NCBI GenBank assembly: GCA_026708165.1 | Contig: JAPOVO010000089.1 | Span: 902 to 6,536, forward strand | Length of the DNA: 5,635 nt | Reading direction: 5' to 3' | Source: Chloroflexota bacterium | GTDB lineage: Bacteria > Chloroflexota > UBA11872 > VXNJ01 | The notes under the pieces: model-generated | Databases searched by the model: none | Told to the model about the DNA's origin: nothing | What the model saw: only the letters and a program-made list of their open reading frames with translations | Shown: piece by piece, positions 1 to 5,635 of the stretch | How the letters are laid out: each line of letters begins with the position of its first letter | How positions within the stretch are numbered: the first letter of the stretch is position 1 | Translations under genes and position numbers: made by a program

Positions 1-1337
1 GTAGTTCCACTGCCGAAGCCGCCTGTCAGATTGCGAAAGACTGTAGATTTGCCGTTCTCGAAGCAAGGGGTGATCTTGGCGAGTCCGACGTCGCCCTCGG
101 CAAAGTGGGTATAGCCCTTCCTTATATGGCCCCAAAGACGAGGTTCGTGCTCGTTTGATACGCCATACTCGGCGGCAATCGCCCGCATTGGAACGAAAGA
201 CGCCTCGTGGTCATCTGGCGCTTCATTGCGAGGATTGATGACGCCAAGATGTGCAATCTGCGTCCATTGCCATCCCACTGCGAGGCGAAAGGGCAGTTCG
301 TTGGGACTGAGCGGCAAGACGGTTCTTGGTTTTCTGATCTTGCCCGTTTTCCATAGCCGCGTTTTCTCCAACGCTACTCGCTCCAGTAGTTCAGCGGCAG
401 GTTCGTCCCCTGGATTTTGTCCCACCAGCTTCCCGCGTACAGCGAGGTCAAGGATGGTGTGGCGAAGACTTGTTGCCTGATCTGCGTGAGCCGTTAGTGC
501 AGGTAGGTTGTCGATTGCAAAACGCGCGTTGGAACGGAAAGTTGCGGCGTCCATGTCAATTGCGCTCAGGCGGGCAAGGCTGGTTTGGGCAACTTGGTTC
601 CGTGTCTTCTCGCGGACCGTGCGGGCCTTCTCCAATCGATCGCAGAGCACCATCATTTCATTGATTTTGGCGACGATTCGATGCTGCTCGGAGAGTGCTG
701 GTAGCGGAAATGCATACGCCCGTAATCCTTTGCCCGTAAAGTGTTTAATTCCTGTTCCGGTGAAGTGCTCAGCTAAGCGCCCGTCGCCGGCACTTGCTCG
801 TAGTGTGCTGACAAAATAATGACTGTCCACGATGTCTGAGAAACGAACTCTGTGAATCGCTTTTTGGAAATAAATTTCGTGCTCGCGTTCATCCCACACG
901 GCAGCCCGGCCCGGTTCGCCGCCCTCGCAGATCAATACGTCCCCTGCTCGGAGCGAAAATTCCGCAAGTTCAGTATCTTCGAACCGCATTTCCAGAACAT
1001 CCGACAGATCAAAGTCGAACCACCTGACGTTGATATTTCTCAGGTATCTTCGTGGAGTCCCTCTGTTTTTGGCTTTGTCCAGCATTTTGCCAAGCCGAGT
1101 TTTCGCCACCGCTCCAACATCCACCCAAGCCCACGACGGGGGAATATCGAATGACTTCGAATTTGAAACCGGTATATTCCGGTTTGCCAAGATAGACGTA
1201 GTTGGTATGTCGTTTGGGTTTTGCTCGACAAGCTTGCCGCGAACGGCGAGATCCAGGACGAAGCGGCGCAGACGAGTCACAGCGTCGGGTGCTTCAGCTA
1301 CGCGATCATAGAGGGCAAGTAGGCGGTCGGCATTCAC
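1..1337 (-). CDS. hsdS: Type I restriction-modification specificity subunit HsdS, 3'-truncated by window edge
   Basis: HsdS is the DNA-recognition subunit that holds the HsdM and HsdR subunits on a bipartite target. Reading the minus strand from the GTG at 1337-1335 gives 445 codons without a stop up to the left edge. The N-terminus begins MNADRLLALYDRVAEAPDAV, a start familiar from EcoAI/EcoEI-type HsdS. A conserved repeat with LDLAVRGKLV lies at residues 23-43 and recurs at 291-311. Target-recognition domain 1 spans about 64-215, with YLRNINVRW near 98-106 and CEGGEPGR at 137-144. It is followed by LSEQHRIVAKI and a long coiled-coil spacer (about 216-262). Domain 2 starts near 349-358 (VGWQW) and contains KGYTHFAEGD and AKITPCFENGK before the cut. 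The start overlaps the hsdM stop as GTGA and has only a weak ribosome site, suggesting translational coupling. The gene is visibly less GC-rich than hsdM and hsdR, as is usual for variable recognition domains. The family is certain, but the target sequence cannot be predicted. Confidence 0.95.
   Translation of the reverse strand, partial: MNADRLLALYDRVAEAPDAVTRLRRFVLDLAVRGKLVEQNPNDIPTTSILANRNIPVSNSKSFDIPPSWAWVDVGAVAKTRLGKMLDKAKNRGTPRRYLRNINVRWFDFDLSDVLEMRFEDTELAEFSLRAGDVLICEGGEPGRAAVWDEREHEIYFQKAIHRVRFSDIVDSHYFVSTLRASAGDGRLAEHFTGTGIKHFTGKGLRAYAFPLPALSEQHRIVAKINEMMVLCDRLEKARTVREKTRNQVAQTSLARLSAIDMDAATFRSNARFAIDNLPALTAHADQATSLRHTILDLAVRGKLVGQNPGDEPAAELLERVALEKTRLWKTGKIRKPRTVLPLSPNELPFRLAVGWQWTQIAHLGVINPRNEAPDDHEASFVPMRAIAAEYGVSNEHEPRLWGHIRKGYTHFAEGDVGLAKITPCFENGKSTVFRNLTGGFGSGT
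405..467 (-). repeat. HsdS conserved repeat, central copy
   Basis: This stretch encodes HsdS residues 291-311 with the core LDLAVRGKLV followed by GQNPGD. It is the partner of the copy at 1209-1271, 804 nt (268 codons) apart. This copy continues into the usual family helix (EPAAELLERV and a charged stretch), which the N-terminal copy largely lacks. Confidence 0.85.
1209..1271 (-). repeat. HsdS conserved repeat, N-terminal copy
   Basis: This stretch encodes HsdS residues 23-43 with the core LDLAVRGKLV followed by EQNPND. It matches the second copy at 405-467 in 16 of 21 residues when aligned by eye. At the DNA level the copies differ mainly at third codon positions, so they are old paralogous segments and not a recent duplication. 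In this family the paired repeats form the scaffold that gives HsdS its pseudo-twofold symmetry and contacts the two HsdM subunits. Confidence 0.85.
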
Positions 1338-2785
1338 CGTAGTAGCGCTTTTATCAGAACTTCCTTCAACTGTTCTCGCACCTGATTGACTTCTTCCTCG
1401 GCGCGGTTCAGTTCCGCCAATAGTTTCTCGGGAGTGCCGAAGTACTCTACCTCCGTGTGAGGATTCTTGACGTCGAGGTTGTAGCCTCGCTGCTTTATTT
1501 CCTCCGCGCTGACCTTCCAGGCACGCTCGCCGTCCTCGCGGTCGGAGCGCTCCGCGTCGCCCCACCAGGCTGCGCAATCCGCCAGGTGCTCCAGCCGGAT
1601 GGGCCTCGTCATTGAGTAGTGCTTCTGGCCTTGGGGTACCAGGTGCTCCCAGAACCAGACCTCCCTGGTTGGCTCGCCCTTCTCGAAGAACAGCAGGTTT
1701 GTGCCGATCGAGGCATCGGGCCGGAAAACGGAATTCGGCAGGCGCACGATGGTGTGCAGGTTGCATTCTTTCATCAGGCTTTCCTTCAGCCGCGTCTTGA
1801 CTCCTTCGCCGAACAACGAGCCGTCTGGCAGCACCACGGCGGCCCGGCCGCCGGGTTTGAGCAGGCGGATGATCAGGGCGAGGAACAGATCCGCCGTCTC
1901 GCGCGTGCGGAAACGCTGGGGAAAGTTGGACTCAATGCCGTCTTCCTCTTTGCCGCCGAAAGGCGGATTGGTAAGCACGATGTCCACTCGTTCCTTCTTG
2001 CCCCAGGAGGTGTAGGGGCGCGCCAGGGTGTTGTCGTGGCGCAGGAAGGATGGATCCTCCACGCTGTGAAGCAGCATGTTGGTGACAGCGAGCATGTGCG
2101 GAAGCGGCTTCTTCTCGACCGCGCGGAGCGACGCCTGCATGGTGGCTTCGTCCTCGGGGCGTTTGACGTAGTTTTCACGCATGTGGCGCATCGCGCAGGT
2201 GAGGAAGCCGCCGGTGCCGCAAGCAGGATCGAATAGCGTTTCGCCGAGCTTGGGGTCGATCATTTGAGTCATGAATGATGTGACGGCGCGCGGCGTGTAG
2301 TACTCGCCGGCGTTGCCGGCGTTTTGCAGGTCGTTGAGGATTTGCTCGTAGATATCGCCGAAGTGCTGGCGCTCGGCGAGGTTGTTGAAATCGATATCGT
2401 TGATCTTGTTGACGACCTGCCGAATAAGCTGGCCGGACTTCATGTAGTTGTAGGCGTCCTCGAACACGTCTCGCACGACGTTGGCGCGCGGACCGGCTGC
2501 TGGCCGGAGTTTCTTCAGCTTCGGAAACAGGGTGTCGTTGACGAAGCGGACCAATTCCTCACCGGTGATGCCCTCCGGGTCGGCGGCCCAATTGCGCCAT
2601 TGCAGGCGGGGAGGGACAGGGGAGCGGTAGCCGTCCTTGAGCAGTTCGAGTTCCTGGTCCTGGTCATCGATGATCTTGAGGAAAAACATCCAGCACAACT
2701 GGCTGATGCGCTGCGCGTCGCCATCGACGCCGACGTCTTTGCGCATGATGTCCTGAATAGACTTGACGAGCTTGCTGACGGCCAT
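1334..2785 (-). CDS. hsdM: Type I restriction-modification DNA adenine N6-methyltransferase subunit HsdM
   Basis: HsdM transfers a methyl group from S-adenosylmethionine to the N6 of adenine in the site chosen by HsdS. It protects host DNA and also forms the core of the restriction complex. The protein has 483 residues, close to the usual length for EcoAI/EcoEI-type HsdM. The N-terminal helical HsdM_N region covers about residues 5-140 (LCWMFFLKIIDDQDQELE near 30-47). The catalytic N6_Mtase domain follows, with EYYTPR at 161-166, the AdoMet-binding motif I DPACGTGGF at 186-194 and the catalytic motif IV NPPF at 273-276. LKPGGRAAVVLPDGSLFG lies at about 309-326 and SIGTNLLFFEKG at about 359-370. 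The last 35 residues look like a coiled coil suited to subunit contacts. The ATG at 2785 is 3 nt past the hsdR stop and has only a weak purine stretch upstream, so translation is probably coupled to hsdR. The stop overlaps the hsdS GTG. All key residues are present, so the enzyme should be active. Confidence 0.98.
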   Translation of the reverse strand: MAVSKLVKSIQDIMRKDVGVDGDAQRISQLCWMFFLKIIDDQDQELELLKDGYRSPVPPRLQWRNWAADPEGITGEELVRFVNDTLFPKLKKLRPAAGPRANVVRDVFEDAYNYMKSGQLIRQVVNKINDIDFNNLAERQHFGDIYEQILNDLQNAGNAGEYYTPRAVTSFMTQMIDPKLGETLFDPACGTGGFLTCAMRHMRENYVKRPEDEATMQASLRAVEKKPLPHMLAVTNMLLHSVEDPSFLRHDNTLARPYTSWGKKERVDIVLTNPPFGGKEEDGIESNFPQRFRTRETADLFLALIIRLLKPGGRAAVVLPDGSLFGEGVKTRLKESLMKECNLHTIVRLPNSVFRPDASIGTNLLFFEKGEPTREVWFWEHLVPQGQKHYSMTRPIRLEHLADCAAWWGDAERSDREDGERAWKVSAEEIKQRGYNLDVKNPHTEVEYFGTPEKLLAELNRAEEEVNQVREQLKEVLIKALLR

Positions 2786-2788
2786 TTG

Positions 2789-5227
2789 CTAGGCAGTTTC
2801 CCGGTATAGAGCGGACTGGAGGTCGCGCACGGCGCGCTCGAAGCGTCGCCTGCCGCCGAAAGCGCGGACCAGTTCCACCGGCGTGCCCAGTTGGTCGATC
2901 GGCGGAATTCTGAGCACGTTGGCATCGTCGAGATTAAACACGCCCTCGTCGGCGTACTTGTCAAGCAGTGCGCGGAGAACCGCGCGCGCCCTTTCTCCGT
3001 ATCGGTCAAAAACGTTGCGCTTCTTTACGTTGTCGGCCCGCTCGCGGCGGGTCAGCGGCTTGGCGTCGAAGGCGACGTGGCAAATGAGATCGAAGGGATC
3101 GAGGTCCCTTCCCAGTTCCTCGACCAGCACTGTCAGTTGAAGCCCCTCGGCCTCCATCTCGTCGATGATCGCCTGCTTGCGCTCGGCTTCGTTCCAGCGC
3201 CGCAGGAAATCGTCGAGACTCGCGAAGCGTCGGAGCAGGGCCTTCCTGGTGAAGTCGCGCAACGATTCGGTGACGAGCTTGCCGTGTTCGTCGAGATAAT
3301 GCACCCGTTCAGTGACGATGCTTGCGTTGATCCCGTCCACATAGATCTTCTTTATGGGTCCGCCATCGGGCGGCAGCGGTGGGCCATCGGGTGGAGGTTC
3401 GTCGTCGCCGGGAACGCCGGGAGGGATGTCGTCTCCATCGATTGGCGGTTCGTCGGGCGGGTCGATGGGGTCGCCTTCCTCCGGCTCGTAGATTTGCACA
3501 GGCTCGCCGTCAAACTCCGGGTCTGCGAAGTGGCTGGTCGCGCCGCGGAAGTCGATGAGTGTGAAGTAGAACTTGCGCGTATCCTCATGAACGCGGCTGC
3601 CCCGGCCCACGATTTGCTTGAATTCGGTCATTGAGCCGACGTTGCGATCCAGCACGATCAGCCGGCAGGTCTGCACATCGACGCCCGTGGAAAGCAGGCG
3701 CGAGGTGGTGACCAGCACGGGATATTTCGATTCTGGGTCGATGAAGCTGTCGAGTTCGGCCTGCCCCTCGGCGTCACCGCCCGTGATGCGCATGACATAG
3801 TGGGAGTTCTCGTCAACGAGGTCGGCGTTCTCGTTGACCAGAGCCTGACGCATGCGCGCGGCATGTTCCTGATCGACGCAGAAGATGATGGCCTTCTGGA
3901 AACGCTCGCCGCTTTCTTTCAGAAATGCGGTGATCTTCTCCGCAACGATTTTCGTGCGGCCATCAATGACCAGCGTGCGGTCAAAGTCTTTGGTGTTGTA
4001 AATCCGGTCCTCGACTTCCTCGCCCTCGCGATCGAGTTGGCCCTGCTCCGGTCGATAGCCTTCGATGTCGCGGTCGATATGCACCCTGATTACCTTGTAG
4101 GGCGCGAGGAAGCCGTCGCGTATGCCCTGCTTGAGCGAATAGGAGAAGACCGGTTCGCCGAAGTAGGCGATGTTGGAAACGTATTCCGTTTCCTTCGGCG
4201 TTGCGGTGAGGCCGATCTGGGTGGCGGAGGAGAAATAATCGAGGATTTCGCGCCAGGCGGAATCGTCAGCAGCGCTGCCCCGGTGGCACTCGTCGATCAC
4301 GATCAGGTCGAAGAAGCCGGGAGAGAACTCGCGGTAGAGCTTCTGATGGTTCTCCGGCCCGGTGACTGCTTGATACAAACCCAGATAGATCTCGTAGGAC
4401 GTGTCGATTCGCCGCTTGCTGTCGATCGCAAGGCTCATTTCGATCAGGGTGCCGTCGTGTCGTTCGATGGTCTTGGTTCGGGTCGAGAGCTTGGCCATGG
4501 CCCCGCCGAAGGGGCGAAAATCGTTGACCATGGTCTGGTCAACCAGCACGTTGCGGTCGGCGAGGAAAAGGATGCGCTTCTTCCGGCCCGCTTTCCAAAG
4601 CCGCCAGATGATTTGGAAGGCGGTGTAAGTCTTGCCCGTTCCGGTGGCCATGACAAGCAGGATGCGGTTCCGCCCCTTGGCGATGGCCTCGATGGCGGCG
4701 TTGATGGCGTTGACCTGGTAATAGCGCGGGGTCTTGCCGGCGCTATCCTCGTGGTAGTCGTGAAGAAAGACGCGTTCGGCCTCCGGTTCCAGGCCTTTCC
4801 ACTCGCGATACCGCGCCCAAAGCTCGTCGGGAGAGGGAAACGCATCGAGGGACAGGTTCGCCTCGCGTGGCGTGCTGGCGCCGGTGCGGTCGTGCAACAC
4901 GAAGCCGTCACCGTTGGATGAGAACGCGAAAGGGACGCGCAGCGATTCGGCGTACCCGAGCGCCTGCTGCATGCCGTCGCCGACGCTGTGTGAATTGTCC
5001 TTCGCCTCGATGACCGCGATGGGGATGTTCGGTTTGTAGTAGAGGACGTAGTCGGCGCGCTTGGCCTTTCCGCGGGCGACGAGCTTGCCTCGAACAATTA
5101 TGCGTCCCTTCGTGAAGGTGACCTCCTCACGAATCTGCAGCATCTCGTCCCACCCCGCCTCGCGCAGGGCGGGCGTGATGAACTTGGTGCAAATATCGCG
5201 TTCGGAAAGGCCGCGTTCGTCAATCAC
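2789..5227 (-). CDS. hsdR: Type I restriction-modification endonuclease/translocase subunit HsdR (EcoEI-like)
   Basis: HsdR is the ATP-driven motor and nuclease that pulls in unmethylated DNA and cuts it far from the recognition site. The protein has 812 residues, matching EcoEI-type R subunits. The N-terminal HSDR_N nuclease domain carries a PD-(D/E)xK core: Asp59 in RADY, then Glu74-Ala-Lys76 in VIEAKD, and a likely QxxxY motif (Gln88, Tyr92). The superfamily 2 helicase core shows Walker A ATGTGKT at 194-200, DECH at 312-315, TATP at 341-344, STGVDV at 513-518 and QIVGRGSR at 538-545. A Pro/Asp/Gly-rich linker (about 580-625) leads to the EcoEI_R_C domain (about 630-808). The start is the GTG at 5227: an in-frame TGA at 5257-5255 precedes it with no other start codon between, and the next in-frame ATG (residue 29) would remove the N-terminal helix. 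GGGGGA at 5239-5234 could serve as ribosome site. It is the first gene of the operon, 3 nt from hsdM. No motif is missing. Confidence 0.98.
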   Translation of the reverse strand: MIDERGLSERDICTKFITPALREAGWDEMLQIREEVTFTKGRIIVRGKLVARGKAKRADYVLYYKPNIPIAVIEAKDNSHSVGDGMQQALGYAESLRVPFAFSSNGDGFVLHDRTGASTPREANLSLDAFPSPDELWARYREWKGLEPEAERVFLHDYHEDSAGKTPRYYQVNAINAAIEAIAKGRNRILLVMATGTGKTYTAFQIIWRLWKAGRKKRILFLADRNVLVDQTMVNDFRPFGGAMAKLSTRTKTIERHDGTLIEMSLAIDSKRRIDTSYEIYLGLYQAVTGPENHQKLYREFSPGFFDLIVIDECHRGSAADDSAWREILDYFSSATQIGLTATPKETEYVSNIAYFGEPVFSYSLKQGIRDGFLAPYKVIRVHIDRDIEGYRPEQGQLDREGEEVEDRIYNTKDFDRTLVIDGRTKIVAEKITAFLKESGERFQKAIIFCVDQEHAARMRQALVNENADLVDENSHYVMRITGGDAEGQAELDSFIDPESKYPVLVTTSRLLSTGVDVQTCRLIVLDRNVGSMTEFKQIVGRGSRVHEDTRKFYFTLIDFRGATSHFADPEFDGEPVQIYEPEEGDPIDPPDEPPIDGDDIPPGVPGDDEPPPDGPPLPPDGGPIKKIYVDGINASIVTERVHYLDEHGKLVTESLRDFTRKALLRRFASLDDFLRRWNEAERKQAIIDEMEAEGLQLTVLVEELGRDLDPFDLICHVAFDAKPLTRRERADNVKKRNVFDRYGERARAVLRALLDKYADEGVFNLDDANVLRIPPIDQLGTPVELVRAFGGRRRFERAVRDLQSALYRETA
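3353..3490 (-). other. Pro/Asp/Gly-rich flexible linker within HsdR
   Basis: Residues 580-625 of HsdR are dominated by proline, aspartate, glycine and glutamate, with imperfect units of the kind DPPDEPP, DIPPGVPGDDEPP and PDGPPLPPDGGP. The segment is acidic and should be disordered. It sits between the end of the helicase core (after the GRGSR motif and FTLIDF) and the C-terminal EcoEI_R_C domain, which begins near KKIYVDG at 626. It is best read as a hinge. Linkers of this kind are common in the family, and their length varies. Confidence 0.8.
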
Positions 5228-5233
5228 GGCCCA

Positions 5234-5239
5234 TCCCCC
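5234..5239 (-). promoter_or_regulatory. Probable ribosome binding site of hsdR
   Basis: The minus strand reads GGGGGA, six bases before the GTG start of hsdR. It is the only purine-rich stretch at a suitable distance from the start and supports that GTG, although it is not a perfect GGAGG. An out-of-frame ATG lies just after it at 5234-5232 and would encode only four residues before a TGA inside hsdR. Confidence 0.5.
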
Positions 5240-5295
5240 ACCGCGCGCTTCGGGTCATACGTTGTTGCTTGTTCTTCTATCCCCCCGGCGGGCAG

Positions 5296-5313
5296 CTTAC
5301 CAGAGCGGGTAAG
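5296..5313. repeat. Inverted repeat, 6-bp arms, 6-bp spacer, upstream of hsdR
   Basis: The plus strand reads CTTACC, six bases (AGAGCG), then GGTAAG. This 18-bp two-fold symmetric element lies about 70 bases before the hsdR start. The size and symmetry suit a small dimeric regulator, or a hairpin in the leader RNA. No regulator gene is in view, and chance is a realistic explanation. Confidence 0.3.
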
Positions 5314-5364
5314 GCGATTTAATTGACTCGAACGCCCCGCAACGAATCGGAATGCTGAATCTCA

Positions 5365-5388
5365 AGAATGGAGTACTGTCGCCATTCT
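5365..5388. repeat. Inverted repeat, 7-bp arms, 10-bp spacer, upstream of hsdR
   Basis: The plus strand reads AGAATGG, ten bases, then CCATTCT, a perfect 7-bp inverted repeat about 140 bases before the hsdR start. The spacer itself begins with the palindrome AGTACT. It could be an operator or a leader hairpin. No T-run follows on either strand, so it is not a factor-independent terminator. A repeat of this size has a fair chance of arising at random in 400 bases. Confidence 0.35.
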
Positions 5389-5635
5389 AAAAGTGCGCGT
5401 GATTCTCGCCTCAAGCATGATCGGTCTATATCGAAACAAACTGCCAGCTAATTCGGCCATTGTCCTGCTTGCTTTTCTGCGTCAATTCGAGACTTGAGGG
5501 GATAAGCGTTAGCCGCGGGGCAATTTCACTATTTGAGGACCCACCTATCTGAATAGGCTACGATAACTGACAAGGATCAAATCTGATATCGGTTTAAGCT
5601 TGGAATTAACAGCCATATGATCGGAATAGTAGTTG

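Larger units (their letters stand above)
5228..5635. other. Upstream non-coding region of the hsdRMS operon; no gene recognised
   Basis: About 400 bases to the right of hsdR hold no coding region I can support on either strand. The outer 320 bases are clearly more AT-rich than the operon and carry stops in every frame. The hsdR promoter should lie here, reading leftward. No good -35/-10 pair stands out. The best loose candidates are TTGTCA (5573-5568) with GATAGG 18 bases on, and an isolated TTGACG (5485-5480) with no matching -10. Three small inverted repeats are present (5296-5313, 5365-5388, 5544-5557), none followed by a T-run. The flanking gene beyond the right edge is not visible. Confidence 0.6.

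Noticed and set aside
226..1311. Several plus-strand frames of 64-103 codons opposite hsdS, and a 63-codon minus-strand frame at 1040-1231
   Set aside because: The hsdS frame explains this DNA with recognisable protein motifs. The others are alternate-frame shadows with no domain content.
1..1337. hsdS as a pseudogene or frameshifted remnant
   Set aside because: Careful translation of the minus strand from the GTG at 1337 shows no stop or frame change up to the left edge.
1..1337. Phase-variable hsdS (simple repeats or invertible cassettes)
   Set aside because: No homopolymer or short tandem tract stands out, there is no recombinase gene in view, and the two internal repeats are direct and diverged, not inverted.
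1619..2809. Plus-strand frames of 205 and 161 codons opposite hsdM
   Set aside because: Both are antisense to catalytic HsdM sequence and show no family features of their own.
2891..3634. 247-codon plus-strand open frame opposite the hsdR 3' end
   Set aside because: It is antisense to the EcoEI_R_C part of HsdR, with no domain and no credible ribosome site. It is a codon-bias shadow.
3800..4921. 373-codon plus-strand open frame opposite hsdR
   Set aside because: It lies wholly antisense to the motif-bearing helicase core of HsdR. Its product is Val/Ala/Asp/Gly-rich with no recognisable domain, as expected when a GC-rich gene is read on the opposite strand.
5480..5485. TTGACG as the hsdR -35 box
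   Set aside because: The hexamer is good, but at spacings of 16-18 bases the following sequence (around CAATGG) does not resemble a -10 box.
5417..5497. 26-codon plus-strand frame (MIGLYRNKLPANSAIV start) with a hydrophobic centre, considered as a small membrane toxin
   Set aside because: There is no ribosome site before the ATG, no antitoxin-like partner or antisense promoter, and the length is within chance expectation.
5544..5557. CCTAT-CTGA-ATAGG hairpin as a terminator
   Set aside because: The stem is only five pairs and no T-run follows on either strand.
5228..5635. tRNA, CRISPR repeats or insertion-sequence ends in the upstream region
   Set aside because: No cloverleaf-like TTCGANNC arm in context, no regularly spaced repeats, and no terminal inverted repeats with target duplication were seen.

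Overview
The window holds most of one type I restriction-modification locus, all on the minus strand in the order hsdR, hsdM, hsdS (right to left). The HsdR build (about 810 residues, EcoEI_R-like C-terminal part) and the HsdM and HsdS sequence style point to the EcoAI/EcoEI (type IB) family. The coding DNA is GC-rich with strong G/C preference at third codon positions, which fits a high-GC proteobacterium or similar. Nothing here fixes the taxon.

Layout, following transcription from the right edge: positions 5228-5635 contain no convincing gene. They form a visibly more AT-rich upstream region with a few small inverted repeats and should hold the operon promoter, although no strong promoter could be picked by eye. 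hsdR (2789-5227) is complete, 812 codons with a GTG start, and has intact nuclease and helicase motifs. hsdM (1334-2785) is complete, 483 codons, and begins 3 nt after the hsdR stop. hsdS begins at a GTG at 1337 that overlaps the hsdM stop (GTGA). It stays open for 445 codons and runs off the left edge inside its second target-recognition domain, so the 3' end (perhaps 100-150 codons, judging by the family) is outside the window.

Together the three products would form the usual complex. HsdS reads a bipartite DNA site through two target-recognition domains. Two HsdM subunits bind HsdS and methylate adenine on both strands. Two HsdR subunits join to translocate DNA with ATP and cut unmethylated DNA away from the site. 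All visible motifs are intact, so the system looks functional if the missing end of hsdS is whole.

I see no evidence for an undescribed system. The points worth a second look are the tight R-first packing, the unequal linkers in HsdS, the Pro/Asp-rich HsdR linker, and small elements in the upstream region. The long open frames on the plus strand are antisense shadows caused by GC-rich codon use.
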